Below are positions 1-5,047 of a stretch of 12,459 nucleotides of DNA, one piece after another. Within the stretch, counting starts at the first letter, position 1. The number at the start of each line of letters is the position of its first letter. The notes beneath the pieces are model-generated. The model did no database searches, was not told where the DNA came from, and saw nothing but the letters and a program-made list of their open reading frames with translations. The translations under genes and the position numbers were made by a program. The DNA comes from Lachnospiraceae bacterium UBA6987 (lineage in GTDB: Bacteria > Bacillota > Clostridia > Lachnospirales > Lachnospiraceae): the NCBI GenBank assembly GCA_002449955.1, contig DJYD01000061.1, forward strand, positions 1-12,459, in the 5' to 3' direction.

Positions 1-72
1 GTCACATACCTCCTGCATGGTAAAACCGGCGCGCACAATGTGCGCCTTGATCTCGTTTCTTGTATTATTCAT
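1..72 (-). CDS. N-terminus of probable small helix-turn-helix protein (partial)
   Basis: Only the first 24 codons are present; the gene runs off the left edge. The peptide begins MNNTRNEIKAHIVRAGFTMQ and continues EVCD. The ATG is preceded by a strong GGAGG (79-83 on this strand) at good spacing, so the start is well supported. The pattern of a short basic helix followed by 'AGFTMQEV' resembles the first helices of roughly 70-residue XRE-like HTH proteins I associate with Firmicutes elements, in which this segment leads into a DNA-binding fold. The family call comes from memory of that N-terminal pattern, and 24 residues are too few to prove it. It lies downstream of the helicase on the same strand, beyond a terminator-like hairpin, so it is probably transcribed separately. 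A role as element regulator is inference. Confidence 0.5.
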   Translation of the reverse strand, partial: MNNTRNEIKAHIVRAGFTMQEVCD

Positions 73-90
73 GTTTGTCCTCCATTCATT

Positions 91-120
91 TTTATAGATG
101 TATTGTGATGTCCAGGTCAT
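91..120 (-). promoter_or_regulatory. Possible promoter for the left-edge HTH gene
   Basis: On the minus strand TATAAA (91-96) lies about 20 nt upstream of the ATG at 72. ATGACC (115-120) sits 18 bp further upstream as a weak -35. The -10 is good and the -35 is poor. The stretch 121-261 upstream of it shows no further recognisable feature. Confidence 0.3.
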
Positions 121-261
121 AAGCGGCCTGATGGATTTTGCGGATATGAGGGATTTTTCGCTGTATGAGAAAGAAGCCCACGAATTAGCAAATCCTGTTC
201 GCTCCTCCGGGAAGCGCGTTTCGGGAAAGCTTTCCGACCCTTCCGGCAACTTTTTTCCGAA

Positions 262-286
262 ATAGAAAACAGCCCTCTCCGGGCTG
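262..286 (-). terminator. Rho-independent terminator-like hairpin, minus strand
   Basis: A perfect 6-bp stem (CAGCCC at 270-275, GGGCTG at 281-286) with a 5-nt loop is followed on the minus strand by TTTTCTATTT. It lies about 200 nt beyond the helicase stop and would end the CHC2 protein/helicase transcript before the HTH gene. The stem is short, but the U-tract is good. Confidence 0.55.
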
Positions 287-311
287 CCGAAACACGCTCC
301 TTATGGAATTG

Positions 312-363
312 AAAAAAGCAGCGACTGAAATCATCCGTCCATCCGTACCACCGTACTTGCGTC
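312..363. repeat. Left arm of inverted repeat bracketing the CHC2/helicase genes
   Basis: Positions 318-347 match the reverse complement of 2461-2490 at all but one position. Six A residues at 312-317 correspond to six T residues at 2493-2498, with a 2-nt indel between. Read on the minus strand, this arm has three 8-bp units (ACGGTGGT, ACGGATGG, ACGGATGA) before TTTCAGTCGCTGC; the right arm has only two. After the extra unit is removed, the match continues into TTGYGTC. See the right arm at 2453-2498. Confidence 0.8.
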
Positions 364-384
364 AAAGGAAGCCTGCGCCATTCC

Positions 385-416
385 GTTTCCGGGGTTTGCG
401 AAACAGCCCCGAAAAC
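385..416. other. Stable hairpin in the 3' region of the helicase transcript
   Basis: GTTT (385-388) pairs with AAAC (413-416), CGGGG (390-394) with CCCCG (407-411), and TTT (395-397) with AAA (401-403), closed by a GCG loop with a CAG bulge. No U-tract follows on either strand, so it is not a classical terminator. It lies between the shared-core hairpin (446-480) and the left inverted-repeat arm. Confidence 0.5.
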
Positions 417-445
417 TACATATCTGCAGGCTCCCTCTTCCTTTC

Positions 446-480
446 CCCCATCGAACCCACTTCGTTGGGCTTCGATGGGG
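446..480 (-). other. Hairpin with conserved GCCCAACGAAGTGGG core
   Basis: CCCCATCGAA (446-455) pairs perfectly with TTCGATGGGG (471-480). Inside, CCCA/TGGG closes a 6-nt loop with one bulged base. It starts 6 nt after the helicase stop codon. On the minus strand the next bases are purine-rich (GGAAAGGAAGAGG) rather than U-rich, so it is a poor classical terminator. The core recurs at 9593-9607 on the other strand with different outer stem bases. Confidence 0.65.
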
Positions 481-486
481 ACCCCG

Positions 487-1773
487 TTAAAGCAGCGAGT
501 AGATCCCGACATAGCCCCGAACCTGACGGCCATGGGCGTGGACTTTGTTGGTGGGCTCAAGGTTGTATTCCGGGGCCAGAGCCGCCATTTGCAAGCAGAA
601 GCTGCGCGTGGTCAGCGGCTTCTCGGCGTTTTCCTCACACCAGAGCACATACAGCTCATAGAGCCGATGGGAGCTGATATCCAGGTCCGCCTTGAAGCCG
701 ATGTAGCCCTCGGATTTGAGGAACTCGATCACGTTGTTGCTCTCGGTCATGCTCTCCTGCATGTTCTCCCGGCTGCGTGCGCTGATCGTGAACTTGTAGC
801 CGTTGGCCTGCAGCCGGTGCAGTCCCTCCAGCGCCCAGAGCAGGATCCCCTCGATCTCGCCGCACAGCTTTTCCGAGAGGAACGGATCATCAACCCTGTC
901 CTTGGGGCGATCCTTCACCGTCAGAATGATCTGCCGGCGGAAGAAGCCGACACTTCGGTCATAGAGAGATTTCAGTGTTCCGTTGCCAAAGCCGAGCAGC
1001 CGGACGTACATGGTGCCCTGGTAGCTTTGCTTGCCCTTCTTCTCCAGGTCCATCGGAATTTCTGCCGTGACCAGGGATTTGATGATATTGGTCTGGGGCA
1101 GCGCTTCCATCTTCATGTCATCGTCCACCAGCAGCAGTCCGTATTCCAGATCCGCGCGGGCGAAGGGGCTTGTCTCTACCTTGGCAATACTGCCGTTGTA
1201 CATATTCGTACCCAACAGCGCGGAGAGCACGATCCCAACACGGGATTTGCCTTCTCCGCCCTTGCCGACCAACATCAGCATTTTCTGAGCCTTCGTGCTG
1301 GGAATCAGGCAGTAGCCCATAAACTCCTGCAGGGTCAGAATGTCCTCTGGAATCAGCAGATCGTTGAGAAAGGCGAGCCATTTTGCAGGGAACGGAGCTT
1401 CCGGATCATATCGCACCGGCAGCCGGTTCAGGCAAAAGTCTTTGCTTGCCTCAAAGCGACCGTCCAGAAATAGTGTGCCGTTGGCCACATGGATGCGGTC
1501 ATGGTAGATCGGGAGAGGCGACGAATAGCAGCAGGCGCGCAGCGTATCCAGCAAGGATGCGATCTTTCGGGAGAGCCCGCGCCGGACATAGGGCTTGAGC
1601 TTTTCAAAGATGGCGTTTTTGATCCAGCCCTCGTCTGTCACCTTGCCGTCCACGGTGAAGAAGACCTCATGGATGCAGAGCATCGGATGTTCTCTGCGTA
1701 GCTCCTCACAGAACAGCACCTCGTCGATCTTGTCCCCGTCCAGCCAGGACGGGCTTTCAGAAGATGTCGTCAT
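487..1773 (-). CDS. P4/D5-family SF3 helicase (phage/plasmid primase-helicase C-terminal type)
   Basis: The 428-residue protein has the layout of D5_N plus SF3 helicase proteins of phages, satellites and plasmids, which unwind DNA at the element's origin as hexamers. Residues about 90-150 include the D5-type patch 'IHVANGTLFLDG'. Walker A is GKGGEGKS (170-177). Walker B is LLLVDDD (213-219). The sensor region is 'LLGFGNGT' (260-267), followed by 'YDRSVGFFRR' (271-280), the likely arginine-finger region. The C-terminal ~100 residues look like a small winged-helix-type tail. Unlike full-length P4 alpha proteins, it has no N-terminal priming domain. The start overlaps the upstream CHC2 gene by 17 bp and has AGGAGG 9 nt ahead, so the two genes are translationally coupled. 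A 35-nt hairpin follows the stop. It is probably the replication helicase of the element. Confidence 0.85.
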   Translation of the reverse strand: MTTSSESPSWLDGDKIDEVLFCEELRREHPMLCIHEVFFTVDGKVTDEGWIKNAIFEKLKPYVRRGLSRKIASLLDTLRACCYSSPLPIYHDRIHVANGTLFLDGRFEASKDFCLNRLPVRYDPEAPFPAKWLAFLNDLLIPEDILTLQEFMGYCLIPSTKAQKMLMLVGKGGEGKSRVGIVLSALLGTNMYNGSIAKVETSPFARADLEYGLLLVDDDMKMEALPQTNIIKSLVTAEIPMDLEKKGKQSYQGTMYVRLLGFGNGTLKSLYDRSVGFFRRQIILTVKDRPKDRVDDPFLSEKLCGEIEGILLWALEGLHRLQANGYKFTISARSRENMQESMTESNNVIEFLKSEGYIGFKADLDISSHRLYELYVLWCEENAEKPLTTRSFCLQMAALAPEYNLEPTNKVHAHGRQVRGYVGIYSLL

Positions 1774-2329
1774 ACACGATCACCTCCTTCTGAAGAGCCT
1801 CTTCGTAGCAGTCCAGCACGCCGTTGGTAAAGTAGGAGATCGCTTCCGCTTTCTCCTGCTCTGTCCCATTGGAAAGCAAATCTGCCAGACCTACGATAAA
1901 ATCGTACATCTGGCAGTTCTGTGCGTATTCCGTTGTGATGGGATCGTCCATACTCTGCGGTGCGGTCTCCCGTTTCTGCCGGTGCAGCCGGACCTCCAGA
2001 TCCAGCAGCACATCGTGGCAGCGCTTGGCCGGGTCGGGCGGCTTGGGCGGCGAAGGTGCGTCCGGGATGAATTCACCGTCACTGAAATCCTCGATCAGCT
2101 TCTCCGCCGCTTCTCTGAGCGTCAGCTGGAACAGCTTGGCGGTGAAGTCGATGACGTCTCCGTCCTCACCGCAGCCGAAGCAGTGGAAACGCTCATCCAG
2201 CTTCATGCTGGGTTTGTGGTCGTCGTGGAAAGGGCACAATGCCATCCCATAACGGTTTACCGTCAGCCCATAGTGTTCCGCCGCCTCGCGGGCTGTGACA
2301 AGGCTTTTCGCTTTTTCGTAGATTGTCAT
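1757..2329 (-). CDS. CHC2 zinc-finger protein (primase zinc-binding domain only)
   Basis: The 190-residue protein begins MTIYEKAKSLVTAREAAEHY and carries a DnaG-type CHC2 zinc finger with C32, H35, C50 and C53 ('CPFHDDHKPS' ... 'FHCFGCGEDGDVIDF'). In DnaG this finger recognises template DNA. Residues 75-190 show a proline-rich linker and a helical, acidic tail. I see neither the TOPRIM signature (conserved Glu, DxD) nor an archaeo-eukaryotic primase motif, so the finger stands alone. The start at 2329 was chosen because AGGAGG lies 7 nt upstream; an in-frame 36-codon extension has no comparable site and reads as non-coding. It is coupled to the SF3 helicase by a 17-bp overlap, so a role in origin recognition or helicase/primase recruitment is likely (inference). 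No clear promoter was found; TAATAT-like bases lie near 2384-2392 on the minus strand. Confidence 0.8.
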   Translation of the reverse strand: MTIYEKAKSLVTAREAAEHYGLTVNRYGMALCPFHDDHKPSMKLDERFHCFGCGEDGDVIDFTAKLFQLTLREAAEKLIEDFSDGEFIPDAPSPPKPPDPAKRCHDVLLDLEVRLHRQKRETAPQSMDDPITTEYAQNCQMYDFIVGLADLLSNGTEQEKAEAISYFTNGVLDCYEEALQKEVIVYDDIF

Positions 2330-2418
2330 ATGCAATCCTCCTAATAATGAGTAGTAGGGACGATTTGTTTGCCCCTCCATGAATATTATGAGGAAAAAGC
2401 GAAAAAGCAGGCTAATGG

Positions 2419-2449
2419 CATGACAGGTCGATTTCAAAAAACATGACAG
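2419..2449. repeat. Two CATGACAG direct repeats upstream of the CHC2 gene
   Basis: CATGACAG occurs at 2419-2426 and again at 2442-2449, exactly 23 bp apart, between the CHC2 start and the right inverted-repeat arm. The spacing equals that of the iterons at 2552-2637, though the sequence differs. The repeats are short, so chance is possible. Confidence 0.35.
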
Positions 2450-2452
2450 TGG

Positions 2453-2498
2453 GACACAAGTACGGATAGACGGATGATTTCAGTCGCTGCACTTTTTT
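2453..2498. repeat. Right arm of inverted repeat bracketing the CHC2/helicase genes
   Basis: This is the partner of 312-363 in opposite orientation. It contains two 8-bp units (ACGGATAG, ACGGATGA), then TTTCAGTCGCTGC, then AC and six T residues. Both T-runs face outward from the replication module. The arms lie about 2.1 kb apart and enclose only the helicase and CHC2 genes. Confidence 0.8.
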
Positions 2499-2511
2499 GC
2501 TCGCAGGCTCT

Positions 2512-2550
2512 TATTCCCCAAATTCAAAAAATATTTGATTTTGGGGAATA
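2512..2550. repeat. 17-bp perfect-but-one palindrome (hairpin)
   Basis: TATTCCCCAAATTCAAA (2512-2528) and TTTGATTTTGGGGAATA (2534-2550) are inverted copies with one mismatch and a 5-nt AAATA spacer. It lies between the right inverted-repeat arm and the iterons. There is no U-tract after the stem. It could be an operator for a dimeric regulator or an origin hairpin. Confidence 0.75.
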
Positions 2551-2551
2551 G

Positions 2552-2637
2552 GATTATTCATCGGGTTAAAAACTTGAAATCTGTCGGATTGAAAATTTAA
2601 AATCTATCGGATTGAAGTTGTAAAATCCATCGGATTG
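2552..2637 (+). repeat. Four iterons with a 23-bp period (TRAAATCYRTCGGATTG)
   Basis: Three 17-bp copies start at 2575, 2598 and 2621: TGAAATCTGTCGGATTG, TAAAATCTATCGGATTG and TAAAATCCATCGGATTG. The phase is exactly 23 bp. A degenerate fourth copy at 2552-2568 keeps the phase and the CATCGG centre. The 6-bp gaps differ, so this is not a CRISPR array. The last copy occupies the spacer between the -35 and -10 boxes of the ATPase promoter, as expected of a repressor operator. Confidence 0.85.
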
Positions 2638-2646
2638 TGTTATGCT
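2618..2646 (+). promoter_or_regulatory. Promoter of the DUF4143 ATPase gene
   Basis: TTGTAA (2618-2623) and TATGCT (2641-2646) are separated by exactly 17 bp, with GTGT just before the -10. Transcription would begin near 2653, leaving a leader of only about 16 nt before the ATG at 2669. Iteron 3 fills the spacer. Confidence 0.65.
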
Positions 2647-2668
2647 TTCCTCGTAAGAGGTGATGCAC

Positions 2669-3955
2669 ATGGCCAAGATCATGAATAAGGAGAAATACAT
2701 TCCCCGCATTATCGACGCTGCGGTGGAGCGGTATCTCGCCACCATGGGTGCCGTTTGTATTGAGGGGCCGAAGTGGTGCGGAAAGACCTGGACGTCTTCC
2801 TATCACAGCAACAGTGAGTTTTTGGTCGGCAACCCGGACAACAACTTTCAAAACCGCACGCTGGCGGAAATGTCCCCCGCCCTGGTGCTGGAGGGAGAGA
2901 CGCCGCGCCTGATCGACGAATGGCAGGAGGTTCCTCCGCTTTGGGACGCGGTGCGCTATACCGTGGATCAGCGGGGAAAAAAGGGGCAGTTCATACTGAC
3001 CGGCTCCGCCACACCGAAGCGGAAAGGCGTACTCCACAGCGGAGCCGGGCGGATCGGCAAGCTGCGGATGCGCCCCATGTCGCTCTATGAGTCCGGGGAT
3101 TCCAGCGGCAAGGTCAGCCTGCAGGCGCTCTGCGAAGGGAAACTGACCCCAGCCATCACGGGGGAAGTCGATCTTCGCACGCTCGCCCGTTTGACCGTGC
3201 GCGGCGGCTGGCCGGGAAATCTGGATATCGACGACGCGGATATCTCGCTGCTGCCCAGCGAATATCTGGATGCTGTCATCGACGACGATGTGAACCGTGT
3301 TGACGAGACCCGGCGCGACAGCCGGAAGGTCCGTCTGCTGCTGCGGTCTCTGGCCCGCAATGAGAGCACGACCGCAACCAACCGGACGCTGAAAAACGAC
3401 ATCAAAGAGATCGACGATGAGGATATCGACGTGGAGACGGTCGCAACCTATCTGGATATCTTCAACCGTCTGTTCCTCACAGATAACCAGCCGCCGTACG
3501 CTGCCAAGCTACGTTCCTCCGTCCGGGTAAAGCAGGCGGAGAAAAGGCACTTCTGCGATCCCTCCCTGGCCTGCGCGCTGCTGAAGGTGACGCCGGAGAG
3601 GCTGATCGGCGATCTGGAGACCTTCGGCTTTCTTTTTGAAGCCCTGTGCGAGCGCGATCTGAAGATCTACGCGGAATCCTTCGGCGCGGCTCTCTATCAT
3701 TATCAGGACTATGCGGGCAATGAGATCGACGCCGTGATCGAGCTTCCGGACGGCAATTGGTGCGGCATTGAGATCAAGCTCGGCGCAAACAAAATCGAGG
3801 AAGCCGCGGAGAATCTGATCCACATCCGGGATGAGATCGTCAAAGACGGTGGAAAGGCGCCTTCTGCCTTGATCGTCCTTTGCGGTCTATCCAATGCGGC
3901 CTACCAGCGACCGGATGGCGTCTATGTCGTACCGCTGACGGCGCTGAAAAACTAA
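2669..3955 (+). CDS. AAA-family ATPase with DUF4143 C-terminal domain
   Basis: The 428-residue protein has Walker A GPKWCGKT (33-40), Walker B LIDEWQ (81-86) and the family's sensor patch 'ILTGSATP' (109-116), followed by 'GRIGKLRMRPMSLYESG'. The C-terminal DUF4143 part carries a PD-(D/E)XK-like arrangement: D354 in 'GNEIDAVIEL' and E368-I-K370 in 'GIEIKLG'. This ATPase family is common in Firmicutes, Actinobacteria and archaea; its biological role is unsettled. The ATG at 2669 is preferred because AAGAGG ends 8 nt upstream. GTG 2660 and ATG 2663 overlap that site, and ATG 2681 has no site of its own. Four iterons overlap its promoter, suggesting tight control or autoregulation. The SIR2 gene starts 63 nt downstream on the same strand. 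Whether the ATPase takes part in defence is unknown; its GC-rich composition resembles the element backbone rather than the SIR2-HerA pair. Confidence 0.85.
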   Translation: MAKIMNKEKYIPRIIDAAVERYLATMGAVCIEGPKWCGKTWTSSYHSNSEFLVGNPDNNFQNRTLAEMSPALVLEGETPRLIDEWQEVPPLWDAVRYTVDQRGKKGQFILTGSATPKRKGVLHSGAGRIGKLRMRPMSLYESGDSSGKVSLQALCEGKLTPAITGEVDLRTLARLTVRGGWPGNLDIDDADISLLPSEYLDAVIDDDVNRVDETRRDSRKVRLLLRSLARNESTTATNRTLKNDIKEIDDEDIDVETVATYLDIFNRLFLTDNQPPYAAKLRSSVRVKQAEKRHFCDPSLACALLKVTPERLIGDLETFGFLFEALCERDLKIYAESFGAALYHYQDYAGNEIDAVIELPDGNWCGIEIKLGANKIEEAAENLIHIRDEIVKDGGKAPSALIVLCGLSNAAYQRPDGVYVVPLTALKN

Positions 3956-4018
3956 TAATATTCTCACTGCCAAAGATGCTAACCGATTTCTTGGCTTTTA
4001 AGAAAGGGTGACTTACTT

Positions 4019-5047
4019 GTGGAATTGAATGAGCTAAAAGAAACTATACAGGAATTTTTTCAAGATAACACAGTAACAATTGTCGGGTCGGGCCTCTCAG
4101 CAGCAGAGAATCTTCCCGGAATGAAGGATTTGGCGAAATATCTTATAGCAGAAATGCCCAGCCTAATTCATGATCAGGCTGATATTGACGCGTGGAGCGG
4201 GATCAGCGCAGGACTTGCAGCGAAAAAAGGCCTTGAAGAAACCCTACTCAATTATTCACCTACTGATGGGCTCGAGGCTGCCATCCGAGATCTAACTGCG
4301 CGTTTAGTTGGAGACGCGGAAAAGAAGATCATCAAAGAAGTGATGCAAGGAAAGAGAGTTCTCCGTTTCTCAGAATACCTGGAGCGCTTTAATCTGCGCA
4401 ATGACGGCCTCACAGTGATTACTCCGAATTATGATCGCTTAATTGAGTATGCCTGCGAGTTCAATAAGGTTCGGGTTGACACGCTGTTTATCGGGAACTT
4501 TTTTGCTCATTTCAATCCGAACCAGAGCAAATATATGTTCTGCAAAGGAACTACAAGGCGAAACAACAAGCAGGCACTTGTTTATTCCCCTCGGGTTACA
4601 CTTTATAAACCACACGGCAGCCTAAGCTGGCACATGATTGATGGCGAGCCATATTCTATTCCAGATTCGAGTTGCGAAGATAGCTTGATTATTACGCCGG
4701 GACTAAATAAGTACCATAAAGGGTACAGCTCCCCATTTGACGTACACCGTTCAAAGGCTAACGATGCAATTGATGCCGCAGAGAGGTACATAATCATTGG
4801 CTACGGGTTTAATGATGATCATTTGGAGACGCACCTGGTTCGACAGCTACAGCGCGGGAAACCAGCACTGATCGTCTCGAGGTCATTGCGGGAAAAAACG
4901 CGAGACCTTGTAAAGCAAAACAAAAACAATATCGCGTTGTGCAGGGGCAATAATGATGGCACCGAAGTTCTGACTTCTGCAGAGCAATGCTTCTTTGATG
5001 AAATTAATCTTTGGGATCTACACGAAATGCTGAAGGAGGTATTCTAA
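4019..5047 (+). CDS. SIR2-like domain protein, effector of a SIR2-HerA defence system
   Basis: The 342-residue protein has a SIR2-like Rossmann fold of the NAD-degrading defence type. It shows 'VGSGLSAAENLPG' (22-34, the GxGxS nucleotide loop), 'TPNYDRLIEY' (135-144, counterpart of the TxNxD motif), 'YKPHGSLSW' (196-204, with H199 as the presumed catalytic histidine) and 'IIIGYGFNDDHLETHL' (258-273). No zinc-binding cysteine quartet of deacetylase sirtuins is seen. It starts at GTG with AAAGGG 10 nt upstream; no ATG is available nearby in frame. Its stop TAA overlaps the ATG of the HerA gene by one base, so the two products are probably made in fixed ratio. In characterised SIR2-HerA systems the SIR2 protein assembles with HerA and depletes NAD+ on phage infection. 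The gene is visibly more AT-rich than its neighbours. Confidence 0.85.
   Translation: MELNELKETIQEFFQDNTVTIVGSGLSAAENLPGMKDLAKYLIAEMPSLIHDQADIDAWSGISAGLAAKKGLEETLLNYSPTDGLEAAIRDLTARLVGDAEKKIIKEVMQGKRVLRFSEYLERFNLRNDGLTVITPNYDRLIEYACEFNKVRVDTLFIGNFFAHFNPNQSKYMFCKGTTRRNNKQALVYSPRVTLYKPHGSLSWHMIDGEPYSIPDSSCEDSLIITPGLNKYHKGYSSPFDVHRSKANDAIDAAERYIIIGYGFNDDHLETHLVRQLQRGKPALIVSRSLREKTRDLVKQNKNNIALCRGNNDGTEVLTSAEQCFFDEINLWDLHEMLKEVF

Noticed and set aside
446..480. Classical terminator for the helicase gene
   Set aside because: The stem is strong but purine-rich sequence, not a U-tract, follows on the minus strand. The hairpin at 262-286 is the better terminator.
475..1473. Plus-strand open frame of 332 codons
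   Set aside because: Antisense to the SF3 helicase, which has clear Walker motifs and a strong ribosome site. The shadow frame shows no domain.
2330..2437. 36-codon N-terminal extension of the CHC2 protein
   Set aside because: AGGAGG directly precedes the internal ATG at 2329; the extension has no good ribosome site and does not resemble the family.
2552..2637. CRISPR-like short repeats
   Set aside because: The gaps are only 6 bp, the repeats 17 bp, and no cas gene is present. The overlap with a promoter points to operator or iteron sites.
4019..5047. Sirtuin protein deacetylase
   Set aside because: No zinc-binding cysteine quartet, and the gene is coupled to HerA; the motifs fit the SIR2-like NADase group of defence proteins better.
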